DNA of 64,000 nucleotides from the NCBI GenBank assembly GCA_937871285.1, contig CALMQS010000015.1, forward strand, positions 55,565 through 119,564. Direction: 5' to 3'. Positions 35,366 through 44,194 of this stretch are shown piece after piece. The stretch's first letter is position 1. The number at the start of each line of letters is the position of its first letter. The notes beneath the pieces were generated by a model. It was not told the origin of the DNA and searched no databases. It worked only from the letters and a program-made list of their open reading frames with translations. The position numbers and the translations under genes were made by a program. This DNA comes from an uncultured Sphingobacteriales bacterium (lineage in GTDB: Bacteria; Bacteroidota; Bacteroidia; Chitinophagales; Chitinophagaceae).

Positions 35366-35842
35366 ATGGAATCAAGATTAAGCCTTCAGGAACTGAACAA
35401 CGTAGCAGAAGTTGAAATCGTTTACCGCAGAAAACCAAACTGCAAGCCGGCTGAAAGACCGGTGATACGCACCTCATATGATTCGTATGCGGTATTTATG
35501 CATTACTGGAACCTGGATACCATTGAACTGATTGAAGAATTTAAAGTGATTTACCTTAACCGGCGCAATAGTGTCCTTCAACTGCTTGAACTATCTAAGG
35601 GAGGCATTACCGGAACGGTGGCAGACCCCCGCTTAATTTTGGCAGGTGCACTGCGGATAGGTGCCTGCGCCGTCGTTTTAGCGCATAATCATCCATCCGG
35701 AATAGTAAAACCTTCAATAGCAGATGAAACATTGACCCAAAAAATAAAAGCCGCTGCATCATATCATGATATCATAGTTGCCGATCACCTGATTATAAGC
35801 CCGGATAGTTATTTTTCTTTTGGTGACCAGGGGCTGCTCTAA
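35366..35842 (+). CDS. RadC-like JAB-domain protein
   Basis: 158 residues. JAB/MPN metalloprotease-like fold with the HNHPSG motif (HNHPSGIVKPSIADETL), giving two His and an Asp as metal ligands, preceded by RRNSVLQLLELSKGGITG. RadC-like proteins are common in conjugative elements; they were once thought to act in DNA repair, but the biochemical function is unresolved. It has a motif-rich leader in common with ssb. Confidence 0.88.
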   Translation: MESRLSLQELNNVAEVEIVYRRKPNCKPAERPVIRTSYDSYAVFMHYWNLDTIELIEEFKVIYLNRRNSVLQLLELSKGGITGTVADPRLILAGALRIGACAVVLAHNHPSGIVKPSIADETLTQKIKAAASYHDIIVADHLIISPDSYFSFGDQGLL

Positions 35843-35898
35843 GCCCTTTTTTTATGCTTGCTGAACAGATTAAGAAGGACAAAGTCCTTTTTAAAACT

Positions 35899-36180
35899 TC
35901 ATAGTGATTTTAATTTTTCGTTCATTTCCGAGAGTCCGGCTTTGGCAAGTAATTCTGCAGTGAGTGTTGAAATCACCTGTGTGCTTTCCTGGGTGATGGC
36001 ATCTAAAATACCAATAGATTTATCTGAGCTGTTGTTACCGTTTAATCCCCTTTCAATTATTTTACTCAGCAGTAACAAATCCTTTCGGGCAATAGTAATG
36101 TTGAGTTTGACATTTTCATTCATACCTGGAATGCTCAGTACGGTCTCGTAAATTCTGGCTACATCTGATTTTGCTAACAT
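35899..36180 (-). CDS. Small conserved-looking hypothetical protein, convergent to radC
   Basis: 93 residues on the minus strand, predicted all-helical (LAKSDVARIYETVLSIPGMNE...LTAELLAKAGLSEMNEKLKSL). I believe similar proteins occur in Bacteroidota mobile elements, but I do not know a name or function. It is the only long reading frame in this 490-base gap and its codon use looks coding. Its stop faces the stop of the RadC-like gene; the ATG is at 36180 and the 155-base gap to the divergent primase gene would hold both promoters. Confidence 0.6.
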   Translation of the reverse strand: MLAKSDVARIYETVLSIPGMNENVKLNITIARKDLLLLSKIIERGLNGNNSSDKSIGILDAITQESTQVISTLTAELLAKAGLSEMNEKLKSL

Positions 36181-36335
36181 AAAAAATAATTAATGGTTCA
36201 CAGATCTTGTACACGGCACAAAAATATTTCAGTCTGCTCAACTGATCCCCTTCAGAATTTGATAGGGATGTTATTTACCCAGCGGTTCGTTTTAATTTCA
36301 CATCGTTACTGAATGGTGTGATTTGAAAATAGTAT

Positions 36336-37253
36336 GTGATGGAAAACAGTAAGGCTAAATTTACGTGTGAGGAGGCAAGAGAAATTGACCTGGTGGATTA
36401 TCTCAGCTCAATGGGACACCTGCCTGTAAAAATCAAAGGAAACGACTATTGGTATCTTTCTCCTTTAAGGCCAGAAAAAACAGCATCCTTTAAAGTAAAC
36501 CGTTACATTAATCGGTGGTACGACCACGGGACGGCCAAAGGCGGTAATCTCATTGACTTTGCCGTTACATATCATAACTGCACGATCAAAGATTTAATGG
36601 AGTCGCTGCAGGGGAATTTTTCTTTTCACAAGCCCGTTTTTCTTTTCCAACCAAAGGGTAAACTGCAAAATGATGGTATCGAAATTTTAGGGGATTATGT
36701 CCCTGGTTCCTGGCAGCTTGTAAACTATCTCAAAGAACGTCATATTTCTTGTAGCGTTGCGCAACAATATTGCCGGGAGGTTCAGTACAGAATTGCCGGT
36801 AGAACATACTATGCCATCGGGTTTAAAAATGATGGTGCGGGCTACGAACTTCGTAGTGCAAATTTCAAAGGAAGCAGTTCTCCAAAAGGAATTACCAGCA
36901 TTCAAATGGGTGGGACGGAAGTGGCTGTTTTTGAAGGCTTTTTTGATTTTCTTTCCTGGTTGGTTGTGTTCGACTATACTTCGCAAAAACCGATGAATTT
37001 CTGCGTGCTTAATTCCCTTTCTTTCTTCCAGAATGCCAGGCGCTTTTTAGAACAACACGAGGCTATTCATCTCTACCTGGATAATGACCCGGCAGGACAA
37101 AATTGCAGGCATGAGGCTTTGAAAATAAGTGCTCAATATGTGGATGAAAGCAATCTCTATAAAGGCTATAAAGATCTTAATGAATGGCATGTTAATATGG
37201 GAAAAGCCATAAACAATGAGAAAGATTTCCCTGAAGTTTTAAGTGCAGTCTAA
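36336..37253 (+). CDS. DNA primase-like protein with CHC2-like and Toprim domains
   Basis: 305 residues. N-terminal CHC2-like fold: WYLSPLRPEKTASFKVNR and WYDHGTAKGGNLIDFA match the primase zinc-finger domain, but the zinc Cys/His are lost, as in the Bacteroidota element primases. The middle and C-terminus form a Toprim domain, with EVAVFEGFFDFLSWL (acidic site) and LYLDNDPAGQN (DxD region). It probably makes primers for the complementary strand after transfer or for replication. It is followed by a 221-base gap with hairpins and then mobC. Confidence 0.85.
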   Translation: MMENSKAKFTCEEAREIDLVDYLSSMGHLPVKIKGNDYWYLSPLRPEKTASFKVNRYINRWYDHGTAKGGNLIDFAVTYHNCTIKDLMESLQGNFSFHKPVFLFQPKGKLQNDGIEILGDYVPGSWQLVNYLKERHISCSVAQQYCREVQYRIAGRTYYAIGFKNDGAGYELRSANFKGSSSPKGITSIQMGGTEVAVFEGFFDFLSWLVVFDYTSQKPMNFCVLNSLSFFQNARRFLEQHEAIHLYLDNDPAGQNCRHEALKISAQYVDESNLYKGYKDLNEWHVNMGKAINNEKDFPEVLSAV

Positions 37254-37474
37254 ATCCGTCTTAAAGCATCAGGCGATAATGAATCGGTTCGAACAATAAT
37301 TAATCAATGGAAAGTTTTTTAAATCACAGAAAATGTGAGGCGGCTTTAGGGTGCCTGTTCCCGCACCCGGCAAGATGTACGTTTGTATCACAAACGGGAA
37401 GTTTCATCCCCTTTGCTCCGGAGTCGCGGGGATAATTGCAGCAAATGCTTTTTTTGAGTAGATAAATTGAAGCA
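37254..37474 (+). promoter_or_regulatory. Candidate oriT/mob promoter region with hairpins
   Basis: Between the primase and mobC, no gene. Two short perfect inverted repeats: GGGTGC (37349-37354) / GCACCC (37363-37368) and CGTTTG (37380-37385) / CAAACG (37391-37396), followed by a GC-rich CCCC...GGGG segment near 37407-37431. Inverted repeats just upstream of MobC and the relaxase are the usual position of a MOBP-type origin of transfer, where MobC and relaxase assemble. The nic site was not identified. Confidence 0.45.
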
Positions 37475-37870
37475 GTGATGAGTGAACAAAAACACAATAG
37501 GGATAAATGGTTGCACATACGGTTAACGCAACTTGAATTTAAGAAAATCCACAAGGGATTTTCCAATTCCACGAAGAGAAAAATAAGTGAATATGTCCGG
37601 GCAATTCTGTTGGAAAAACCCATCACTGTCTATACCCGCAATCAATCATTTGATGACTTTGTGGCAGAACTGATCTTGTTAAGAAGAGAACTCAATGCTA
37701 TCGGCAACAATTTCAATCAATCGGTCAAAAAATTAAATGCGATGGACGATACAGCAGAGATAAAAATATGGGCTCTGCTGAATGAAAAAAGCAAGCCCGT
37801 GCTTTTTAAAAAAATAGATGAAATCAATGAAAAACTCGCGCAAATCTCAGAGAAATGGTTGCAAGAATAA
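37475..37870 (+). CDS. mobC: MobC-like plasmid-mobilisation relaxosome protein
   Basis: 131 residues. RHH-like N-terminus (WLHIRLTQLEFKKIHKGFSN) then ISEYVRAILLEKPI, then the MobC block LILLRRELNAIGNNFNQSVKKLNAM, the signature of this family. It bends oriT DNA and helps the relaxase to nick. The reading frame ends 16 bases inside the relaxase gene, which shows translational coupling. The gene order mobC then relaxase is the standard Bacteroidota arrangement. Confidence 0.88.
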   Translation: MMSEQKHNRDKWLHIRLTQLEFKKIHKGFSNSTKRKISEYVRAILLEKPITVYTRNQSFDDFVAELILLRRELNAIGNNFNQSVKKLNAMDDTAEIKIWALLNEKSKPVLFKKIDEINEKLAQISEKWLQE

Positions 37871-39135
37871 ATACAGGTAAAAGTATTTCTAAAGCACTTA
37901 ATTATAACGAGAAAAAAGTGCAGCAGGGAAAAGCAGAATTGCTTTGCGCATCCGGATTTTTGAAGGAGGTCGGCAGGCTCACCTTTTATGAAAAGATCGG
38001 GCTATTTAAAAAGTATCAATCACTAAATGCCAGGGTTGACACCAATACCTTTCACGCCTCGTTAAATTTCGATCCTTCTGAGAAACTGACCAATGAAAAG
38101 TTGGTAAGAATTGCAGGGGCTTATATGGATAAAATTGGATTTGGGCAGCAGCCTTATTTGGTATACTGCCATTACGATAGCGCCCATCCCCATCTCCATA
38201 TTGTGAGTACCAATATTCAAAGAGAAGGAAGCCGGATATCAATGCACAACCTGGGGCGTAACCAGTCAGAAAAAGCCCGGAAAGAAATTGAACTGCAATT
38301 TGGACTGGTGAGGGCAGATGGCAAGAGAGCAGTGGAATCGCTTATGCTGATGCCGGTTAATGCACAACAAGTAAGTTACGGAAAATCGGAAACCAAAAGA
38401 GCGATTTCAATTGTATTGGCTGCGGTAATCCACCAGTATAAATTTGCCTCACTGCCCGAATTAAATGCTGTTCTTAATCTCTATAATGTATCCGCAGAAA
38501 GGGGAAGTGAAGGTTCGTCAATGTACAGGCATAAAGGGCTTCATTACCGCGTGTTGGATGAATCTGGTAAAAAGGTTGGCACACCGGTTAAAGCCAGTGC
38601 TTTTTATATAAAACCTACACTGACCAACCTTGAAAAAAAGTTTTCGGAAAATGAAACACTTCATATCCCATATAAAAAGGGATTGCAAACCACTATTGGT
38701 TGGATATTGAATAAGCAACCTGCCAGCCTTGAAGAATTTATACAAGCACTCCAAAAAGAGCGCATTAGCACTGTAGTTCGCAAAGGAAAAGAAGGGACAA
38801 TTTATGGAATTACTTATGTAGATCACAAAACCAAATGTGTATTTAATGGAAGTGACCTGGGTAAATCCTACAGCACAAAAGCGGTACTGGAAAACTGCAG
38901 GCAGGAGCTTCTTTTAAAAGATGGGGAAGAAATTAAACAGCAGTCAGCCCAGGCACAAAATCAACGTGGGGAAGCCAAAGTTTCGGAAGCGGATCCAATC
39001 CAAGTCAATCAGCACACAAAACAACAACAGTTGGGTTTGCCTGAGCATGCCATTGCCCCTCCAGTTGGCGGAGACTATCTGCCCCATCAACTCAAAAAGA
39101 AAAGAAAGAAAAAAAGAAAACGACTTTCTTTTTAG
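37855..39135 (+). CDS. mobA: MOBP-type relaxase (mobilisation nuclease)
   Basis: 426 residues. Relaxase/mobilisation nuclease domain in the N-terminal half: the start NTGKSISKALNYNEKKV carries Y17, the likely nicking tyrosine, and YCHYDSAHPHLHIVSTN carries the three-His metal motif (H111, H113, H115). The rest is helical and ends in a basic tail (KKKRKKKRKRLSF). It cuts and covalently holds the transferred strand at oriT. The start at 37855 overlaps mobC by 16 bases. No full mating-pair-formation set is present in the window, so the element would be mobilised by a helper conjugative element. Confidence 0.92.
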   Translation: MVARINTGKSISKALNYNEKKVQQGKAELLCASGFLKEVGRLTFYEKIGLFKKYQSLNARVDTNTFHASLNFDPSEKLTNEKLVRIAGAYMDKIGFGQQPYLVYCHYDSAHPHLHIVSTNIQREGSRISMHNLGRNQSEKARKEIELQFGLVRADGKRAVESLMLMPVNAQQVSYGKSETKRAISIVLAAVIHQYKFASLPELNAVLNLYNVSAERGSEGSSMYRHKGLHYRVLDESGKKVGTPVKASAFYIKPTLTNLEKKFSENETLHIPYKKGLQTTIGWILNKQPASLEEFIQALQKERISTVVRKGKEGTIYGITYVDHKTKCVFNGSDLGKSYSTKAVLENCRQELLLKDGEEIKQQSAQAQNQRGEAKVSEADPIQVNQHTKQQQLGLPEHAIAPPVGGDYLPHQLKKKRKKKRKRLSF

Positions 39136-39151
39136 TTAAAAGCAAAATACT

Positions 39152-41137
39152 ATGCAAACAGGAGAGAATGAACAAGGGTTACGCAAAATCCTGGATATGA
39201 CAAGGCTGATCAGTATGGTCGTAATGGGCTTACACTTCTATTATTATTGTTACCAGGCATTTGAAGTTTGGGGATTAAGGGCAGAACTAACTGACAAGCT
39301 GCTGGAAAACATTAAACGCACCGGACTCTTCGCTGATTTTCACCGCTCCAAATGGATTGCCCTGGGCTTTCTGTGTATTTCGTTGATAGGTGCCAGGGGG
39401 AAAAAAGATGAGCAACTACATTACCGCACGGCTTTTGGTTATATCTCTACAGGGCTCACAATTTATTTTGGAAGCTGTCTTTCACTTTTATTGGCATTGG
39501 ATACTGAAAGCATTGCCGTGATTTACATCGGGCTGAGCTGCCTGGGATTTATTTTAGTGCTCACTGGTGGAACACTGCTTTCCCGTGTGATTCAATTGAA
39601 GCTCGATAACACTGATATTTTCAATAAGGAAAATGAAACCTTTCCACAAGAAGAACGGCTTTTGAAGAATGAATATTCCATTAACCTTCCCGCAAAATAT
39701 AACCTGAAGGGAAAGGTCCGCCTGAGTTGGATCAATATCATCAATCCTTTTCGTGGTCTACTGGTATGTGGATCTCCAGGTTCAGGTAAAAGCTATTTTG
39801 TTATCCGGCATCTGATCACCCAACACCTGGCAAAAGGGTTTTCAATGTTCGTTTATGATTTTAAGTTCGATGATCTCTCGGTGATTGCCTATAATCATTA
39901 CCTGAAGAACAAACATTTGTATCCGGTAGCGCCTGAATTTTTTGTCATCAATTTTGATGATCTCTCCCAAAGTCACCGTTGTAATCCACTGGACAACGAA
40001 AATATGCTGGACATCACAGACGCAGCGGAATCTGCCCGTACTATTCTTATGGGATTGAATCGCGAATGGATCAAGCGTCAGGGTGATTTCTTTGTGGAAT
40101 CGCCTATCAATTTTTTAACAGCTATTATATGGTACTTGCGAAAATACCAGGACGGAGAGTTCTGCACCTTGCCCCATGTGATTGAACTCATGCAGGTGGA
40201 ATACGACAAATTGTTTTCGATCCTGCGTACAGAAAAAGAAATTGAAGTACTGATCAACCCTTTTGTAAATGCTTACCTGCATGATGTAATGGAACAATTG
40301 GAAGGGCAAATTGCTTCGGCTAAAGTGGCGATGGCAAGGCTGTCTTCCCCGCAACTCTATTATGTGCTTTCGGGAAATGATTTTAGCCTGGACATCAATG
40401 ATCCAAAAGCACCCAAAATCCTCTGTGTGGGAAACAATCCACAAAAGATACAGATTTACGGAGCGGTATTATCGCTATATGTCAACCGGTTGATAAAGCT
40501 GGTAAATAAAAAGGGGAAGCTGAAAAGTAGCCTCGTGTTTGATGAGTTCCCAACAATCTACCTGAACAATATAGATAGCTTGATAGCTACTGCCAGGGGA
40601 AACAAGGTAGCGACTTGTTTGGGTGTGCAGGATTTTAGCCAGTTAAAAAAGGATTATGGAAAAGACATGGCAGACGTAATTATGAATATCGCTGGGAGTA
40701 TCATTTCCGGGCAGGTAGCGGGTGAAACTGCCAAGCAACTCTCTGAAAGATTTGGAAAGATTATGCAGGACAGGTCCAGTGTTTCAACTAACCGCACGGA
40801 TACTTCAATCAGCAGGTCAAAGCAGTTGGAGAGTGCCATACCGCCATCTAAAATAACTGCCTTAAGTTCTGGGGAATTTGTAGGAATGGTGGCCGATGAT
40901 CCTGATTGCAAAATTGAACTGAAGACTTTTCATGCAGAGTTGCAAAATAGTCATACTGCACTAAAAACAGAACAAAATGATTATAAAGCATTACCTGTTG
41001 TCAGGCAAATTGAATATAGTATGATCCAGCTAAATTACCTGCAGATTAAGCAGGATGTCGAGGATATGGTGAGTGCAGAAATAGGAAGGATGATGGGTGA
41101 CCCCGAGTTGTCAGGTTTTATAATTAACAAGAAATAA
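39152..41137 (+). CDS. VirD4/TraG-like type IV coupling protein
   Basis: 661 residues. N-terminal membrane segments (about residues 20-45, 70-85, 95-150) precede the ATPase: Walker A GSPGSGKSYF with K213, and Walker B-like SSLVFDEFPTIYL further on. Typical T4CP sequences follow (TARGNKVATCLGVQDFSQL, GKIMQDRSSVSTN). It links the relaxosome to a conjugation channel. Begins 16 bases after the relaxase stop region. It is the last mobilisation gene; a decayed transposase and a 1.1 kb non-coding stretch follow. Confidence 0.92.
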   Translation: MQTGENEQGLRKILDMTRLISMVVMGLHFYYYCYQAFEVWGLRAELTDKLLENIKRTGLFADFHRSKWIALGFLCISLIGARGKKDEQLHYRTAFGYISTGLTIYFGSCLSLLLALDTESIAVIYIGLSCLGFILVLTGGTLLSRVIQLKLDNTDIFNKENETFPQEERLLKNEYSINLPAKYNLKGKVRLSWINIINPFRGLLVCGSPGSGKSYFVIRHLITQHLAKGFSMFVYDFKFDDLSVIAYNHYLKNKHLYPVAPEFFVINFDDLSQSHRCNPLDNENMLDITDAAESARTILMGLNREWIKRQGDFFVESPINFLTAIIWYLRKYQDGEFCTLPHVIELMQVEYDKLFSILRTEKEIEVLINPFVNAYLHDVMEQLEGQIASAKVAMARLSSPQLYYVLSGNDFSLDINDPKAPKILCVGNNPQKIQIYGAVLSLYVNRLIKLVNKKGKLKSSLVFDEFPTIYLNNIDSLIATARGNKVATCLGVQDFSQLKKDYGKDMADVIMNIAGSIISGQVAGETAKQLSERFGKIMQDRSSVSTNRTDTSISRSKQLESAIPPSKITALSSGEFVGMVADDPDCKIELKTFHAELQNSHTALKTEQNDYKALPVVRQIEYSMIQLNYLQIKQDVEDMVSAEIGRMMGDPELSGFIINKK

Positions 41138-41280
41138 CAATTGCTAAACTACCCATAAATTGTAATAGCCACTATTTGATCTGACAGTGAAGGATTGTTA
41201 GTTTTATAGGATCAGGATATATTTAGGGTGCGGATGTTACCTGTCCTATCAACTTCTGCTTTGCTAAGATAATGGATTAT

Positions 41281-41567
41281 TTAAACGTAATCCATTGCAG
41301 CTTTTCCAAAGCAATATCTTCGGCCGTGCGTTCTTTCCTGATTATAATATCTCATCCATTCGTCCAGGTAATGCTGGAGTTCTTTCAGGTTTGAGTAGAG
41401 CTTTTTTCTACAAGCCACAACATAAAATTCCGCCTGCATAATTCGGTGTAAGCGCTTGCATATACCATTGTTTTATGAGTGGCGACCTGAGTTTTACTAT
41501 GGTCTATACCTTCAATTTCAATGTACAGTTCATACTCATGAAGTTCTTGTCTCTTCCGATATCCCAT
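41281..41567 (-). pseudogene. IS481-type DDE transposase C-terminal remnant, frameshifted
   Basis: On the minus strand one frame reads ELHEYELYIEIEGIDHSKTQV and then VYASAYTELCRRNF, which follows the IS481/IS3 rve core (PYELYLxIxGIEHxTTKV, TNGFVERFNRTVLDEFF). After a frame change near 41395 it continues KKLYSNLKELQHYLDEW, MRYYNQERTHGRRYCFGK and stops at 41281, matching the C-terminal YYNxERTHxGxxxxG signature. The N-terminal two thirds are gone. Located 144 bases past the coupling-protein gene, it marks a junction. Confidence 0.65.
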
Positions 41568-41589
41568 GTTCCTTGTCCATCATTCATTT

Positions 41590-42265
41590 TCTTTTGCTTA
41601 ATTAATAACCCGGATTGCATGAAATGGCTATAGATTTAATATAGTGGATTCTCGTTCGATTATTTTTCCCAAAAGATTCACAATCATTGGGATGTGATTA
41701 TTATTTTTTTACGTCTTATTGCCAATTCAATACTGATACTCTCCATTTCTTCAAAAGGCTGAATATATGTACTGAAACACAGTGTATAAAATTACCTGCA
41801 TTTTGGAACAATAAAAGACTTGAAAGAGGTTTAATGTATGGATTTCGTCAGGCTTTTTAATAATAGTATATTCGATTAGGATACAAAACGCTGAAAGAAA
41901 GTAGTGGAAATCTTTTAAAAAATATCAACATTGAACTGGCGCACCGTGAAATTATTCCTGGTAAAGCAAAAGAAATTAACCTTGATCTTCATTGGATAGA
42001 TGTTGTATATGGATGTTACAAACCAATTCCTGATGGTAGATGGTGTAAAGGCGCTTGCACCATTGCAGCGTGATAGACTTAGCTTGCTGGATATACGCAG
42101 ATACAACCGGACTTAAGATATTTGAAAATAGTGGACACCTATTTTGTCCATTAATCTTGACAAAGGCAGTCGCTCTTTGCGATTATTGATAAAGGGTGGC
42201 ATTGCTAAAATTTGCGGAGTTGAAACATATGAATTTACATTTACATTATTATTAAACACAGAATC
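41590..42265 (+). other. Gene-poor stretch upstream of the first GH32 gene
   Basis: About 680 AT-rich bases with no gene I can support. One in-frame piece near 41905-42065 (NINIELAHREIIPGKAKEIN, then WIDVVYGCYKPIPDG) looks coding-like but is closed by stops and I cannot place it. TGGACACCTATTTTGTCCA at about 42132-42150 is a partly palindromic, IS3/IS481-end-like motif. TAAAATTTG at 42206-42214 is a weak match to the Bacteroidota -7 element and could be part of the promoter of the GH32 gene. Confidence 0.35.
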
Positions 42266-43780
42266 ATGATTCCAAAAATAAAATGGCTGTTACTGATTTT
42301 ATGTTTCGCGTTCTTTCAAACGGCGAACAGCCAAACTAAAGATGCGGCATATATGGAAAAGCATCGTCCGCAAATCCATTTCTCTCCCAAAAAGGGATGG
42401 ATGAATGATCCCAATGGAATGGTTTTTTTCAACGATAAATATCATTTGTTCTATCAGTACAATCCTGATAGTACTGTATGGGGACCTATGCACTGGGGAC
42501 ATGCCGTAAGTACTGATCTCGTACATTGGGAAGAATTAACTATCGCGTTATACCCGGATGCTTTGGGAACTATCTTTTCAGGGAGTGCAGTTATTGACAA
42601 AAACAATACTGCAGGTTTTGGCGCTAACACGATGGTGGCTATTTATACCAGCCACAGTCACGCCATGGAAAAAGATGGTTTTGAAAAAGTGGAAACGCAA
42701 AGTATTGCCTATAGCTTAGATGAAGGAATAACATGGATAAAATACAAAGGCAATCCCGTGCTACCTAATTCCGGTATACGCGACTTCCGTGATCCTAAAG
42801 TTTCCTGGTATGAACCTACTAAAAAATGGATTATGGCCCTGGCTACAATGGATCATATCACCTTTTACTCTTCTCCCGATTTAAAAAACTGGACAGAAGA
42901 AAGCAAGTTTGGTAAAAATATTGGTGCGCATGGCGGCGTATGGGAATGCCCGGATATATTTCCTTTACAACACGAAGGAAAACAGGTTTGGGTATTAATG
43001 GTAAACATCAATCCCGGAGGCCCCAACGGAGGATCAGCAACACAATATTTTACCGGCGGTTTTGACGGGCATACGTTTACGCCCGATGATACCGAAATAA
43101 AATGGATAGATTACGGCCCGGATGATTACGCAGGTATTACCTGGTCTAATACGGGCAACAGAAAGGTATTTATCGGGTGGATGAGCAACTGGGCATACGC
43201 TAATATTGTTCCTACCGTTAACTGGAGGAGTGCAAATACTGTAGTAAGAGAACTGGCAATAGAAAAAGCAGGTGATAAATATTTGGTTAGCTCTGCCCCG
43301 ATAAAAGAAATAGATGTGCTGAAAGCAACATCGTATGATGCCAAAAATGTAAAAGCAAAAAATATAAACATTACCACCAAAACAGGCAAATTGAACGGAC
43401 CCGCGATATTGAAACTTACGGCTGATGAATTGAAAGAATTCAATATTACGATATCAAATAATACCGGTGAAAAAGTAGCATTTGGTTACGACAAAACAGC
43501 CAATCAATATTTTATTGACAGAAGCCAATCAGGCAATGTTAATTTTGTAAAAGATTTCGGGAATAAAATCGTCGCGCCACGGTTCTCCGCAAATAAAAAC
43601 ACAGACATTACCTTAGTTATTGATGTTGCTTCTGTAGAAGTGTTTGCTGACAAAGGTTTGTCCGTACTCACCGCCATTTTCTTTCCAACGTCTGATTATA
43701 CAGATATCACCATCAGTTCCAAAGATGGATTTGTAATAAAAACATTAAATCTTAGTCATCTTACCAGCGCGTGGAAATAA
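42266..43780 (+). CDS. GH32 exported fructanase (exo-levanase/inulinase type)
   Basis: 504 residues with a signal peptide (KWLLLILCFAFFQTANSQ). All three GH32 catalytic motifs are intact: KGWMNDPNG with D48 the nucleophile, DFRDPK with D176 the transition-state stabiliser, and GVWECPD with E227 the acid/base. The five-bladed propeller covers about residues 30-350 and the C-terminal beta-sandwich about 370-500 (VIDVASVEVFADKG is the typical sandwich strand). It releases fructose from beta-fructan ends or sucrose-type substrates. Alone on the + strand, convergent with the rest of the fructan locus. Levan against inulin preference cannot be read from the sequence. Confidence 0.92.
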   Translation: MIPKIKWLLLILCFAFFQTANSQTKDAAYMEKHRPQIHFSPKKGWMNDPNGMVFFNDKYHLFYQYNPDSTVWGPMHWGHAVSTDLVHWEELTIALYPDALGTIFSGSAVIDKNNTAGFGANTMVAIYTSHSHAMEKDGFEKVETQSIAYSLDEGITWIKYKGNPVLPNSGIRDFRDPKVSWYEPTKKWIMALATMDHITFYSSPDLKNWTEESKFGKNIGAHGGVWECPDIFPLQHEGKQVWVLMVNINPGGPNGGSATQYFTGGFDGHTFTPDDTEIKWIDYGPDDYAGITWSNTGNRKVFIGWMSNWAYANIVPTVNWRSANTVVRELAIEKAGDKYLVSSAPIKEIDVLKATSYDAKNVKAKNINITTKTGKLNGPAILKLTADELKEFNITISNNTGEKVAFGYDKTANQYFIDRSQSGNVNFVKDFGNKIVAPRFSANKNTDITLVIDVASVEVFADKGLSVLTAIFFPTSDYTDITISSKDGFVIKTLNLSHLTSAWK

Positions 43781-43825
43781 ATATTAACCCACTCTAAAAT
43801 AAGTATTGTATGAACTCGGCGAAAG

Positions 43826-44133
43826 CTATTTTTTCATATTATAACTGAGTGTTATAGCACCAGGGCTATCGCAGCAATCTATGAAGTACCGAGTACCTGT
43901 TAGCTTTGCTCATACCAGATTTAATCCATAAGCTACTTTACCCTAACCAAACTTTCCTTCAATAGGATTAGCCTCACCAAGGCTTATGTTATTATTCACT
44001 GCCTGCGCCGATGGTCGCCCAAGGCCTTAGTAATAATAGTTGTTCTGTAACTTAGCCCCGTATATAAAGCAATATTTTTAATTACATTACGCCTGCTGGT
44101 AACAATTTTCTTTATTGATATATCGTCTGCCAT
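43826..44133 (-). pseudogene. IS5-type transposase C-terminal remnant
   Basis: In the 414-base gap between convergent GH32 genes, the minus strand reads ALGDHRRRQ (around 44015) like the IS5 LGRPPKD block and, in another frame, LGEANPIEGKFG-stop-GKVAYGLNLV-stop-AKLTGT (43990-43890), which follows the IS5 end (RNPIEGKFGQGKxxYGLxxIxAKL). The catalytic Glu region is recognisable but the frame has several stops. It is a dead fragment. Confidence 0.55.
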
Positions 44134-44194
44134 CAGAAAATTTATTGATTACTATTTATTAATTATAGAATTCCATAAATTCTATTTGTTCAAT

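Noticed and set aside
41905..42065. Gene fragment with NINIELAHREIIPGKAKEIN
   Set aside because: Open over about 50 codons but closed by stops on both sides and not recognised; kept only as a note in the gene-poor stretch.
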